From contig CAJFCV020000001.1 in NCBI GenBank assembly GCA_904066235.2, forward strand, positions 13,883,291 through 13,947,290: 64,000 nt of DNA, given 5' to 3'. The notes beneath the pieces are model-generated. The model did no database searches, was not told where the DNA came from, and was given only the letters and a program-made list of their open reading frames with translations. The DNA comes from Bursaphelenchus xylophilus. Its lineage: Eukaryota; Nematoda; Chromadorea; Rhabditida; Aphelenchoididae. Positions 1-10,600 of this stretch are shown in pieces; position 1 is the stretch's first letter; each line of letters starts with the position of its first letter. The position numbers were made by a program, and so were the translations under genes.

Positions 1-62
1 GAACAGCCCGCCCACTCGCATTTCTGCTATCTGCAAAAGTTGCTGGGTACAGTGGCTATGTA
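1..62. other. Left edge, no feature seen
   Basis: Sixty-two bases before the first inverted-repeat element. No gene or repeat end is recognisable in them. Confidence 0.5.
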
Positions 63-310
63 CAGTGAGGGACCTGATCCAATGGCAAAAAAACGTCTCC
101 TTTTGCATCCCGGAAGGGACCAAAATGACTCCAAACCCTTCCCTTCTCTAACCTAAAAAACTCCGCTTTGAAAAGCGCGCCCTTTCCTTCAAGGCGGGCT
201 CTTCAAAGCGGGGTTTTTTAGCTTAGAGAAGGGAAGGGTTTGGAGACATTTTAGTCACTTCCGGGATGCAAAATGAGACGTTTTTTGCCATTGGATCCGG
301 TCCCTCACTG
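63..310. mobile_element. Hairpin MITE, family A (CAGTGgcGGACCTGATCC ends)
   Basis: The two halves are near-perfect reverse complements. The left end reads CAGTGAGGGACCTGATCC and the right end reads GGATCCGGTCCCTCACTG, each beside a TA dinucleotide. Inside, a 'tttgcatcccggaag' block and an 'aaactccgctttgaaa' block appear on the left and again inverted on the right. No ORF is present, so it is a non-autonomous element. Better-preserved copies lie at 42812-43056 and 38050-38272, and a left fragment lies at about 34108-34170. Similar hairpins are, from memory, common in Caenorhabditis genomes. Confidence 0.8.
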
Positions 311-313
311 TAT

Positions 314-446
314 CAGTCTGTCGGGAAAATAATGAGCACACTGTTGCATCGAGAAAATGAATTGTTGCGGAAAAATCAAATTTCTTTCCATTTCAGCGAC
401 ACGATTTTCGCCGCGACATTGTGCTCATTATTTTCCCGACAGACTG
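314..446. mobile_element. MITE, family B (CAGTCTGTCGGGAAAATAAT ends)
   Basis: A 133-bp element opens with CAGTCTGTCGGGAAAATAAT and closes with the exact inverse ending in CCGACAGACTG. It abuts family A almost directly. The interior carries 'gtcgc' and 'gaaaatgaattg' motifs shared with the copies at 3832-4599, 39306-39447 and 40717-40852. It has no coding capacity. Confidence 0.85.
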
Positions 447-960
447 ATATTAGCATTTTCGTAATGTGCCTAGACATTTGTCGCGCCCCCAGCGTGCACA
501 AAAACCCACTTTTTTGCACTGTGCATCGAAATATCGCCGCGACACAAGCTTTTTCCAACTGCATCGCAGCGATTTTGTCGACGAATTTGCACAGTGCAAA
601 CGGCTTTTTTGCGGGTTGCACGGTGCGAAAGGAGAAAATGCACTGTGCGAAAGGCGACAAACGTCCATGCACTTTGAAACATCGCGGCGACGTAAACACG
701 TTTCAAACTCCGCCGCTGCGTCGGCGCCGGGAATTTGCACAGTGCAAACGGCTTTTTTGAGGTTGCACTGTGCGAAAAGAAAGAAATGCACTGTGCGCTG
801 CGACAAGCGTGGGAAAAAGTTCAAAATGCACTGTGCAAGAGCTGTGGGAAAAGAAAACCTTATCGAACGGCGACGAGTGAATTTTCCCGCGCAAAATAAA
901 AGTCATCAAAACTGTAGTCGTCCCACGTCTATCGCTGACTGGAAAGTGGCGACTTTTCAT
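447..960. repeat. Cluster of GCACNGTGC palindromes
   Basis: This stretch has about ten copies of GCACTGTGC, GCACAGTGC or GCACGGTGC, with intervening 'cgcgacaa' and 'gtgcgaaa' words. The overlapping ORFs in several frames are translations of the palindromes, giving repeated CTVQ- and HCAK-like peptides, and are not considered genes. The block resembles the cluster at 36760-37170, where similar flanking text occurs. Confidence 0.7.
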
Positions 961-1103
961 GGGGCTACAGAATCTTGGAAGATTTTTTAGGCAAGTAATA
1001 AGGTCATCTCTTCAGATGCCATAGTTACTATTACGCTATGTCCGAGGACATGCGCTTGGTTGCCTTTTGTTACACAAACTAATACACTTAACATTTCACT
1101 AAA

Positions 1104-1170
1104 GGTGGAATCGAACCTGAGTTGCCTGGGTTCCTCATCCGAACTCACTCCCCCTGCTCTAAGCAGGGAG
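1104..1170 (-). repeat. tRNA-like sequence with A- and B-box-like motifs
   Basis: On the minus strand, a perfect B-box-like GGTTCGATTCC lies at 1107-1117 and an A-box-like TTAGAGCAGGGG lies at about 1151-1162. The arms do not fold into a clean cloverleaf by eye, so this looks like a tRNA-derived repeat or pseudogene, not a working tRNA. A related tRNA-like block occurs in the fold-back element at 34978-35710. Confidence 0.4.
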
Positions 1171-1292
1171 GTGTTGGAGCAGTGCTGCGCAAAAGGGAAG
1201 TGATAGCGATTGCGTTCTAATATGTTATTTCTGTATTTGCATATACGCAACAGAAGAGGGTCTTGTTATCAGCGCAGGAGGCGCGCGGTCTC

Positions 1293-1556
1293 TACTAGGC
1301 GGGCCAAAAAGTCTTGACATGTTTTCGCACCGTGCGGGCGCATGAATTCGGTGTCGCGACGAGGTGTCGCGCGATAAAACCTTTGGCGGGGTGCGAATGA
1401 AGAACGCACTGTGCGTTGTTTACCCTTTTCAAAACATTCTTTTTTGCACTGTGCGGTGTCGCATTGCACCGTAAATTTTTCTTGTCGCCGCGCGACAAAT
1501 TGCATGCACGACGGCGCACTGTGCAGACATGTCAAGACTTTTTGGCCCGCCTAGTA
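1293..1556. mobile_element. TIR element, family C, carrying GCACNGTGC palindromes
   Basis: It begins TACTAGGCGGGCCAAAAAGT and ends with the inverse, giving terminal inverted repeats of nearly 30 bp. The interior holds several GCACNGTGC palindromes (for example GCACCGTGC, GCACTGTGC) and a 'tgtcgcgcgataaaacctttggc'-like block. A second full copy lies at 35884-36147. A degraded copy lacking clean ends lies in reverse orientation at about 20200-20435, inside the big palindrome array. This ties the palindrome to a mobile element. Confidence 0.85.
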
Positions 1557-2201
1557 CTGCTGAGATAACATGGTTTGGTCCGAACAACGATCCTGGGTGA
1601 ACAGTTTACTTTTAAAAAAATAATATGGCGCATAACATATTTTTTCAAATTATTTTTTTTGCCTTGGAAAAAATAATATGACAAGGGGGGTCCAAGGCAA
1701 ATTTTTTCGATTTTTTTTCTTTGTAGAAAGAATGATATGGCAAGGAGGGACCAAAGGGCAATAAAAAAATCGAGCCTCATTTGAGCACAACGCCTTGAGC
1801 TTAGTTTTTGCCTTATTAGCTCGCGGATAGCCAAAAAAGCATATTGCCAAAACATTGTCAAAATCGCGGGAAACTGTTTTCGGACGAATCTTCGTAGTTT
1901 CAAGATCCAAATAGTGTTTTTTGCCCCCCCCCTTGCCATATAATTTTTTTCACCAAACAAAAAATGCGCTCAAAAAATTGCTTTGGTCCCCAAAAAATCA
2001 TAAAAAATTGCCTTGTTCCTCCCTTGCCATACCGTTTTTACAATTGAAAAAAAAAATTTGCATTGGTCTGCCTTACCACATCCATTTTGCGCAAATCAGA
2101 AAAAATAATTTAGACAAAACTGCCTTGGTCCCCCCTCACCATAATCCTTTTTTCTCACTGAACAAAAAAATATGTAAAAAAATTTGACTTGTTCCCCTAA
2201 C
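1557..2201. repeat. AT-rich degenerate inverted repeat
   Basis: The stretch repeats variants of 'ccttggtccccc' and 'ttgccat' about every 50-60 bp. They lie in one orientation on the right half and inverted on the left half, around a centre near 1920. It looks like an old palindromic element. No coding exon is convincing here. Confidence 0.45.
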
Positions 2202-3403
2202 CAGAGATTGCCACCGTCAAAGTTTCGGCTCCGGCTCTTACAAGGGAAGTCACTTTTTTCGCAGACGGACTTTGGAACGGCACCTAGTAGGTTTCAAACG
2301 TAAAGGGTCTGCGATCATAAAACTAATTTCCGAAAGTGTTTACGGGGCTTCTCGGCCGAGAAAATCGACCGCAAAGTTTAGCCGAAATGAGCGAATAGCC
2401 TCCTCAAAAGAAACAGCTTATTTGATCTGCAGTGGTGGCCGAGTGGTCAGCGCGCTCGCTTTTTGCGCCAGAAGAGGCGGGTTCGATCCTCTGCGCAGTT
2501 TATTTTCTTTTTTGGTTCGTAAATATTGATTTAGTATGTAAAAATAAAATGTATACACTTTTGTAATTTTTTACAGTAATTTAAATATAAATTCAAAGCT
2601 GAATGTTCACGAATATTGTAAAGTCAAAACAGGGCTGGGTTAATGAAGATATAGCTTCTAAATTTGTGTTTTATTAAAAATTGCTAATAATTAGCATATG
2701 TGATGTTAACGGCATCTCTCTATTTGATTCAATGGCCAAAAGAAATGCATCCGCAGACGACCGAAGTCGAACTCACGTCTTCTGGCGCAAAAAGCGAGCG
2801 CGCTGACCACTCGGCCACCACTGCAGATGAAATAAGCTGTTTCTTTTGAGGAGGCTATTCGCTCATTTCGGCTAAACTTTGCGGTCGATTTTCTCGGCCG
2901 AGGAGCCCCGTAAACACCTTTGGAAATCTGTTGTATGATCGCAGACGCTTCAGGTTTGAAACCTACTAGGTCCCGTTCCAAAGTCCGTCTGCGAAAAAAG
3001 TGACTTCCCTTGTTAGCTCCCAGAGCCGGAGCCGAGGCCAAATTTGCAGCTCCGGCTCTTGGCTCCGTGCAAAATTTAAAAAGGCCTCCGGCTCCGAATC
3101 CCGGCTCCTATGCAAAATGTTTTTTTTTGTAATAAATATTTTTCCAAAAATAAAAGTTATTAGTGCCAGAGATGATACAGCCAACGTTTTTGCAGTCAAG
3201 TCACATCCTCCGCAGTGTTTTTTCAAGCAATTTGGTTTAACAAGATCACGAAATTTTTACTTTTCTGACCGCTGTAAAGCCTGGCTCCGACTTTGGGCTC
3301 GGGAGCCGGAGCCGACCCCAAAATTTCCGGCTCCGGCTCTGGCTTCCGGCTCGGGAGCCGGAGCCGCTCAGAGCCGGAGCCAAGAGCCGGCTCCGGAGCC
3401 GTG
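2202..3403. mobile_element. Fold-back element with GGCTCCGG flanks and two inverted tRNA-like cores
   Basis: The left end CAGAGATTGCCACCG matches the end of the element at 41421-41788. 'CCCTAAC' occurs just outside on both sides, a likely target duplication. The arms 2249-2498 and about 2766-3011 are inverted copies of one another and each contains a tRNA-like block. The right flank is a run of GGCTCCGG/GAGCCGGAGCC units to about 3400. It may be two nested insertions, so the outer limits are approximate. Confidence 0.6.
2429..2498 (+). pseudogene. tRNA-like sequence (A and B boxes, broken T arm)
   Basis: TGGCCGAGTGG at 2436-2446 is a perfect A-box of serine/leucine type and GGTTCGATCC at 2480-2489 is a B-box. 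However, the T-stem bases flanking the TTCGATC loop do not pair well, so a functional tRNA is unlikely. An inverted copy lies on the minus strand at about 2766-2825. It is best read as the tRNA-derived part of the surrounding fold-back element. Confidence 0.5.
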
Positions 3404-3527
3404 GCATCCCTAACCATACCCATTTTATCAAAATGAGCAAGAAGTCCGCCCATTGGCACTTTCCGGACCCTTCTTTTTTGTCCACCAACACAACCCGGTG
3501 GAGAAAAAGAAACGCTAGCAATCTTAC

Positions 3528-3749
3528 CTCCATTGTAATCAGATTCACCAGCGTGAATGCGAGATCAGTTAGAGTTGTACAAACGACCAGAGTTGAATAC
3601 GAATTCATCGCTGTTTTGGCTTGCTTATGATTCCTGGTGGCGACAAGAAGGACGATTCCGTTCAACGAAAACGAAACAACGGATATGACGGCCTCGAAAA
3701 GGATGTGGTAGTGGTGCCATCTGCGGTCAGCGAGGGGTGTGGTTTTCAT
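3528..3749 (-). pseudogene. Orphan first exon of a nematode 7TM chemoreceptor
   Basis: The minus strand reads 74 residues from ATG at 3749 to a donor (GAG then GTAAGAT) at 3528. An acceptor-like TTCCAG lies just before the start. The peptide has a hydrophobic first helix (EAVISVVSFSLNGIVLLVA), then an NSYST..V..TTLTDLAFTLVN stretch. The N-x-L pattern in TM1 and the Y-S-x-L..D-L pattern in TM2 are typical of nematode serpentine receptors (Srd/Str-like). Downstream on the minus strand there is only transposon sequence for over 3 kb, so the rest of the gene is missing. It is either a fragment left by transposon invasion or an exon with very distant partners. Confidence 0.5.
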
Positions 3750-3831
3750 CTCTGGAACTCGCACAAATACAGGTAGTAAATTTAAAGTAATCACGGTGGT
3801 ATAAGAGTAATAAATACCTGTATTTTTATAC

Positions 3832-4599
3832 CAGTCTGTAGGGAAAATAATGAGGACTCTGTCGCATTGAAAATTGCATCGAGAAAATGAATTGTGTCGC
3901 GGCAAAATCAAATTTCTTTTCACTTCAGCGACCAGGGGCGGTCAGTGGGCCGGGCTCAAAAATGGAAATTTGACAAACGGGCCGGGCCCGTTACGGGCCT
4001 GGGTTTTTTCTTTCTCGAGTTCTAAAACGTTTACAAGTCTATAGTTCCATTATAAACCCACGAAACTATCACATTGATCCTTTACTAGCTAGATCAACGC
4101 CTTTTTTGCCTTACAGGGGAAGTACCCCAAGTGCGACGCTCAGATTTTCTTTAAATTTTGCACACACGTTGGGAATAGACTAAATATGAATTCCTGAAAG
4201 TTTTAGCTCGCGCTTTGCAGGCGCCGCCGAGATATCGAACGATTTATGCCGCCGAGAGAGCACGCTAAACGCGGAGAGCGGTGAGAGACAAAAACGCCTT
4301 TTGGCCACAACTTTGGCAGTTTCGTGCGGAAAAATTTGATCTTTTGTAGAAACATTATCCTTTACGGTAGAAATAGGCATGAAACTTTTCGTGCCGAAAT
4401 TCGGCAAAAAGTCCTAAATTTTCGCCGACCTTCGATCTAAAAATCTCGGTTGTTTCTGCAAAGCGCGAGCTAGGACTCTCGCATTTATCTTAGAAAAAAT
4501 TATTCTAAATTTGTGCCAACTTTCAGGGTCCGCTGACCACCCCGGTCAGCGACACGATCAGCGCAGCGACATTGTGCTCATTATTTTCCCGACAGACTG
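3832..4599. mobile_element. Family B MITE interrupted by a nested hAT-like element
   Basis: Left and right family B ends (CAGTCTGTAGGGAAAATAAT and its inverse) lie 768 bp apart because a second element sits inside. Removing 3933-4545 plus one copy of the duplicated octamer restores an element of the size seen at 314-446. Confidence 0.8.
3933..4545. mobile_element. hAT-like non-autonomous element with 8-bp target duplication
   Basis: TCAGCGAC lies immediately outside both ends (3925-3932 and 4546-4553). The ends are CAGGGGCGGTCAG and, inverted, CCGGGGTGGTCAG, which fits the CAGGGGTGG type known for hAT transposons. The first 70 bp are GGCCCGG-rich. The interior shares a 'ctagctagatcaacgcc' region with the element at 50803-51310. 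No transposase ORF is present. Confidence 0.75.
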
Positions 4600-5197
4600 A
4601 TTGCTTGTAAAAATAAGCAAAATGCTCTGTAAAAAAAGTCCACGCACTTTATGGACAGACTAGTATCTCTGTTAAACCCCCAACGTCGGACTGCATCACG
4701 CAGGAAGTTGGTTGGAAAAACAACCGTGACGTCCACGATTAGCACACTATGCTACATATATATGTGCTCAAATAGGCAAGAGTTCAGCTCAATTTACGTT
4801 ACTTCCAGGACAATTGGATGCAATAAACGCCGACATCATTACATTTTAGTAAGCATGATGAAACCGCGAATGTTTGTAGGGTGAATAGATGGCGGTATTA
4901 TGAGTCCCATGGGACCTATCTTTTTTGACACTCTTCCGTTATCGTCGGAAGGTAAAAGCGACACAAAACATAGTTTTTTTTCAGAACAGATCATAAAGAA
5001 AAGCCTGGGCAGAGATCTGTGGCATGTGCAAAACGGAGCAGACCTGTTGTCCGCAACGAACGAAGTTGCGGACAACCGGATGAAATGAGGCGATGCTACG
5101 GATCCTTATGGAAACCAGCTACTTTTTAGCCATGAAAAACTAACATCAACTTGTAGCGAATTTAGTTACCCAAACCCGGGATAATGTGTTAAAAATA
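4600..5197. other. No gene recognised
   Basis: The ORFs here are short, lack splice context and have no recognisable domain. No inverted-repeat element has been delimited. Confidence 0.4.
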
Positions 5198-5449
5198 CAG
5201 GGTGTACCAATTTTGTGGCCCGATTTTAAATGGCTATAACTTCTTTAATTTTGGCCCAAACGTTAAAATTCTTTCTTTCCTTGAATCCTCAGACATCCCC
5301 ATTTTGTTTAATACCAAATATGTGGCAGGAGTACAATTTTGTGTAGACTAGTTTTGGAATTAAAAACCCCAAAGCAAATTGATTCCTAAGCGTTTTAGCC
5401 AAGAAGTTATAGCCAATTCAAATCGGGCCACAAAACTGGTACACGCTGT
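5198..5449. mobile_element. Tc1/mariner-type MITE, TA target site
   Basis: The ends read CAGGGTGTACCAATTTTGTG and, inverted, CAGCGTGTACCAGTTTTGTG, each flanked by TA. The element is 252 bp, has no ORF and shows further inverted homology inward ('gggccacaaaa', 'ggctataacttc'). Confidence 0.75.
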
Positions 5450-5819
5450 ATAAGCGTTGGATGACCTCCGAAACTTCCAACAGAATTCCTTTCTTTCTGC
5501 TGCCCGCAAATGTCGGCTGTCCACAAATATACCAAGCTACCGTGTCCCGGCTTTTCGGGTCGATGACAGTTCGGGTCAACACAAAATCGATCGATATGAG
5601 TGGATACCCAAAAAAGACTATAGGAAGTGCCTATGAGGCCTGGCAAAGCCGTTGGATGATCGGTGGGCGCTCGGCGAAGGCTCGGCGGAGACTTGCAATA
5701 TGTCCATTTTTTCTAATTTTAGCTATCACTAGGGTTAGTTTTCTTTTTACCCTGAGTTATTGTAACATATAAAAGAACAAAATTTACGGTAAGAAACGAA
5801 CATCCGTAGTATTTATCTA
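5450..5819. other. No gene recognised
   Basis: An ORF of 103 codons on the + strand from 5461 has no recognised domain and no splice signals that would connect it to anything. It is probably unique non-coding sequence between two TIR elements. Confidence 0.35.
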
Positions 5820-7067
5820 CAGGGTGCGCCAATAAAATCTGGACTAATATTTTTGCTTGCCCTGCGGGCTGTTACAGTACGAGAACAAAGTGGGCGATTG
5901 TGGACACGTGTAATACGTCCAAGAAGCTATCTTTAAAGTTTCAGACAAAATAATCGTCTGCGACACTTGTTTTGTCATTATAAGTGCTTACAACTAAGGC
6001 GCCTGAAACACGGACCCCAAATTGGTTAAAAAATGGTTGCACTATCTTTACCGTTTTATGCTATGGGCTGAAATTTACTTTTTTTGATAGAACTCCGGTC
6101 GGTTTTTATATACTGAAATTGATTTTGCCTCATTATGACAATTAGGCTTTTTACAGCTCACCAAAGTTGGCTCAAAAACGGGCCCTCTTCCCCGAAAACT
6201 TCCGTTAAATCAAAGATTTTTATGTAGAAGTTTCCCTGTGTGATTCCAAACATGTTAAGCACCAGAACTACTTTTGCAAGGATAACCAGAGTCTGCCCAG
6301 TCGCCTTTCAAAGAGGATTTTTCTATCGACTGCCTCTGGGGATGAAATAGTGACTGCAGTGGCATAATTTACTATATGCTCGCTGTTTGAGTGATCTTGG
6401 ACTAGATATTTCTAAAAGTGATTTGGCTACATTAGCATGTATCCAGTATACAACGCTATGTTGATTTTTACGCTTAACGCCTGTCCAACTTGTTACAAAC
6501 TGCCAAAACGTTTCAAGTCCCGAATGACCGTGCCTTGAATTCCCCCCATGAACTTTTATTTATGCAGAAACGGTCCCCTTGTATGTGCGGATTTGCTTTT
6601 ACACTATAACAATTGTCTATGTATACGCTCTGTAATCACGGAATTTTGGAGCAACATGGGCTATAATCTGGCGTTGAGATCCTTAAAAACATAAAAATCC
6701 AAATTTTTGGGCCTTTTTTGTTTCCGCCACCAGCGCCGCCAGATCGGCCGCCAACCATGATTCCGTTGGCTGTTACAAAGTCAACAGCACGTACTTTATA
6801 TACAATAAATTTGAAGAACGTCAGTCCCCCTTAGCAGAAATAATGGAAGAATTAATAGCCCAGTCATCACCTGGAAAAAAAAATTCTGCACCTCCAAAAG
6901 CTTTTGATTATTTTTTCGCTCTTGCAATCGGCACCGACTTGGGCATTACCGTTGCTGTACAGCACGGTTGTTACCCTTTCTAAAAGTGCTAAAAGTTTCC
7001 ATTCTTAGGCCGTCCGAAAAAGGCTACATGGAATTTAGTTTAGTCCAGATTTTATTGGCGCACCCTG
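5820..7067. mobile_element. Mariner-sized TIR element, decayed or non-autonomous
   Basis: The terminal inverted repeats are perfect over about 28 bp, starting CAGGGTGCGCCAATAAAATC, and are flanked by TA on both sides. At 1,248 bp it is the length of an autonomous mariner. No ORF above about 60 codons survives in either strand, so any transposase has decayed or was replaced. Identical ends with a degraded interior suggest mobilisation in trans. Confidence 0.8.
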
Positions 7068-7644
7068 TAATAGATATTATTGATGTGAGTACATGTAAAA
7101 TTGCCTCAAAATAGGTGATAAACTATTGTAGGACCCGGTTAACCTTATTATTTCTACTAACCAAGCCTTCTCCTAGCCGTCGAGGCAATCTACCGTATCA
7201 TTGACCCGAATTATCGCTGATCCGAAAAGTCGTAGCGCCGATGCAAATGCACAGTGCAAAATTTTGGAAACGCACGCACCGTGCGAAAAACGACGCAATT
7301 CGCTCGACAGAGTCTACACACTTTTGAAAAACTATATATATATGCTACAACATACATCTTGTCAGTACGTTTGAAGTGCAAATACATGGCAAAAAACAAA
7401 CATTGTTTTGAAACCTAGACGTTCTTGGGAAGAACTTAGTGCATGTCGCCGAAATCACTTCTAAAAATAAAAAAGAGATAATAAGTTGGAAAAAATCGCT
7501 TGATTTCAATTCTTGTAGGCTTCTCGCCTCTTTGTCGGTCATTTTTTTACCCATTCCCATCCGTTTGAAATAAAACTCGGTCGATGATTTTCTCAGCGGA
7601 AAAGTGATATTACACTTGTTACAGGGCCATCAAAAGCAACGGAA
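7068..7644. other. Upstream region of the SLC6 gene
   Basis: It contains two GCACNGTGC palindromes near 7250-7285 and no convincing exon. The promoter of the downstream transporter is presumably here or just downstream, but no core promoter motif can be named confidently. Confidence 0.35.
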
Positions 7645-10600
7645 ATGACGGTAAGTTACGTTAAATTCTTTTTTTAACTATTTGAAATTGGTTTCTACTT
7701 TGCTAGCTACAAAATTCCGCCGAGAGAAAGACTTGACTCATTTTGGGTCAAGTGTTTCTCTCGGTGTTTTACACCAGAATTGCAGGTAAAATACGTCGTA
7801 ATATTAACAGTTTCCCATTTTGGTCGTATTTTAGATGTTGAAATCGCGGAAATCAGTGAAAGAATCAGCAAAATCGAGCAAAAATAATGGGAGCACCCAG
7901 CTCAGCGAAAAAACCCCTCCCGAATCCGAACCCATGCTACGAACGGCCCAATCCAAGTCTCACATCTCTCGACTCTCCTCGATTCAACGCTCAATCAGCG
8001 GGCGACAGACCTGGACGAATGGAATTCAATTCATTTTAACTTGTACATCGTATGCGGTGGGGCTCGGAAATATCTGGCGATTCCCGGCGGTGGTCTACAA
8101 AAATGGCGGTGGCGCGTTCTTGATCCCCTACTTTTGCTGCTCCATGATTATCGGTTTCCCGGTTTTGTACTTGGAATTGTGCCTGGGGCAATTTGCCAGA
8201 GCCGGACCGGCCGTGGTGTATGGACGAATGAAGCCGGCGTTTCAAGGTGAGAACGTTGTTGAAAGTGGTCATAAAAACCTTCATTGTGTATTAAAAATTG
8301 CAATGACCGTTTAATTAGAGAGTTTCCAAGTCTTTGAAGTCAAGAGGAAAACTTGACTCATTGGTCAAGTCTTCTCCTTGATCGAATTATAGGATATCGA
8401 GGCTCGGCTGGGGTTGAAAATATGCTAGGAAGGTTTTTGAAGTCATGAAATTGATAAGAAATACAAAAATGATGATTCTAGGAGGCTTTGAAGATGAGGG
8501 AAACACTTGACTCAAATTATGTTTTTTTCTCGCTGGAAACCAAATTTTGTAATTAAAAATTCAGTTATATACTCTTTATACTCCAATTTATACGTTTACT
8601 CAAAAATCTATCATTTTTTCTAAATTGAATCCGAGAGAAGCACTTGGCTCGAGTCAAGTGTTCCCTTCGCCGGGGGTTGTTATATTTCTCTCAAAAAATT
8701 TTCTCAGCGACATTTTTGTTACTAAAATACCGAGTTACTGAAGTATCAAGTCTTTTCCGGCGGGTATTATTGCAAGAAAAGACTTGACTCAAGGTCAAGT
8801 CCTCTTTTATCCCAATATGGCTTGCAAATTGGTTTCTTCGTATTTTAAATAATTAGTAATGCAATTTCAGGTATTGGCTGGGTAATGGTGACAATGTCAG
8901 CGGTGGTGACAATTTTCTACAACATGGTCGTGGCCTGGTCGATATTATACATCTATGTTATTGTGTCCGGTCAGTCCTATGACTTGTGGAGCTCTTGCCG
9001 CCACTCTTATAACACTATTTGTGAGTCCTTTTTTAACAAACTAATTTTTTTTTTTTTTTTTTTTTGACTTTACCTTATTTTGGATTGCAAATCCCCGTTT
9101 GACGACCAAAAATGCGCCGAATATTTGGCGGACCAGACGGCTTTTGCGTTTAACGACACTTGTCATCATGGGAATGATACGATAGCCGAATATCGAACCG
9201 AATTGTACAAAAACTGGAGTGCGATGAGCCCGGCCGAAGAGTTTTATGAGTAAGATTGGAAGTTTTATTCAATAAAGTACATATTTCAGAAACTACATCC
9301 TCGAAAAATCCCCGGAACTTGGAGCTTTTGGGATGAACTGGAAGCTGCTTGGATCGTACAGTGTGGCCTGGCTGTTGACGGCCGCCGCTTTGTCCAAAGG
9401 CACTAAAATCATTGGCTACCTGTCGTATGCGACGGCCACATTGCCCTACTTGATTATGCTGATTTTGTTTGGAAGAGCGGTGTTTTTGGATGGCGCGTAC
9501 GAAGGGATGAAGTATTACATTTTGGAGCCGGATTTGAGCGTGGTCTATAATCCAAATGTAAGTTTAAAGTCGGGAATATTTTTCTGGATATTCAATTTAA
9601 ATATTGAAATGAGTTTTGGAAGAAATTTGCGATTGTAAATGAATTTGTAGTTCGAGGGAAACACTTGACCCATTTTTGTGATTCATGGCTAATTTGTATA
9701 TTTTTTGGCTAATTTTTGAGCAAAAAATTCTGAAGTAATTACAAATTTTTACTCTTTAGTATTTGAAAAGTGTAGTTTGTTCTGAAAGAAACACTTGACT
9801 CATTTTTACAGTATTACAGTATCACTAAGAATGCGGCTCAAAGATGTTTAGATTTGATTTTTGGACATTTTTTTGAGGGTTGTCATCTGAAAAAGAAAAA
9901 ATATTTAAGAGATTTCCTTTCTGGGTCATGTCTTTCCCTCACTCATCACTGAGGGAAAGACTTGACGCAAGGTTTCAACCTTAAGTAAAACACCTTTTTC
10001 TTTTGCTCAGAGACTTACTTTTTGAAGTTCAAAAAGCATTTTGGGTTTTGAGTCAAGTTTCTCCCTCAATAAAAATTTTTGAGTCATGTGTTCCCCTCGA
10101 TAAAATAAGGTTGTGCAATAATTCTTTCCTGATTCTTCGATTCTAGCAGCTCCTAAATTTTCCATTTTCAGGCCTGGCGAGAAGCCGCGACCCAAGTTTG
10201 CTTTAGTCTTTCCGTTGGATTCGGTGGAATTCTCTCATTTTCCTCATTCAACCCGTCAACTCAGAATGTTTTCCGTGACGCGTTAATTGTGACGATCGCG
10301 GATGCAACGATGAGTATAGTCGGAGGCACAGCGGTTTTCAGCGTATTGGGATTTATGAGCAAAGAGATGAATGTCAGCATCGGGGAAGTGGTGCAGGTAA
10401 GGTGGACTAGTGGGGATTTAAGAGATGGGTCAAGTGTTCCTTATGTAATTCTTGGTCCAAAATTGTATTTTCTTACCGACGATGCCATAATTCGTAGCTG
10501 TATTTCCGGTTTCGAAAGACGCGGAACAAAAGGGGAAGGCTTGACTCAAAATGTGTCAAGTGTTTCTTTCGCCATTCCTTTTTGTAAAAATGTAATTTGA

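Noticed and set aside
2429..2498. Functional tRNA gene.
   Set aside because: A and B boxes are good but the T stem does not pair, and an inverted copy sits in the same repeat element.
3246..3923. 225-codon minus-strand ORF as one complete gene.
   Set aside because: Only 3528-3749 looks coding. The upstream part is MITE family B sequence and the downstream part translates GGCTCCGG repeats, with a good donor in between.
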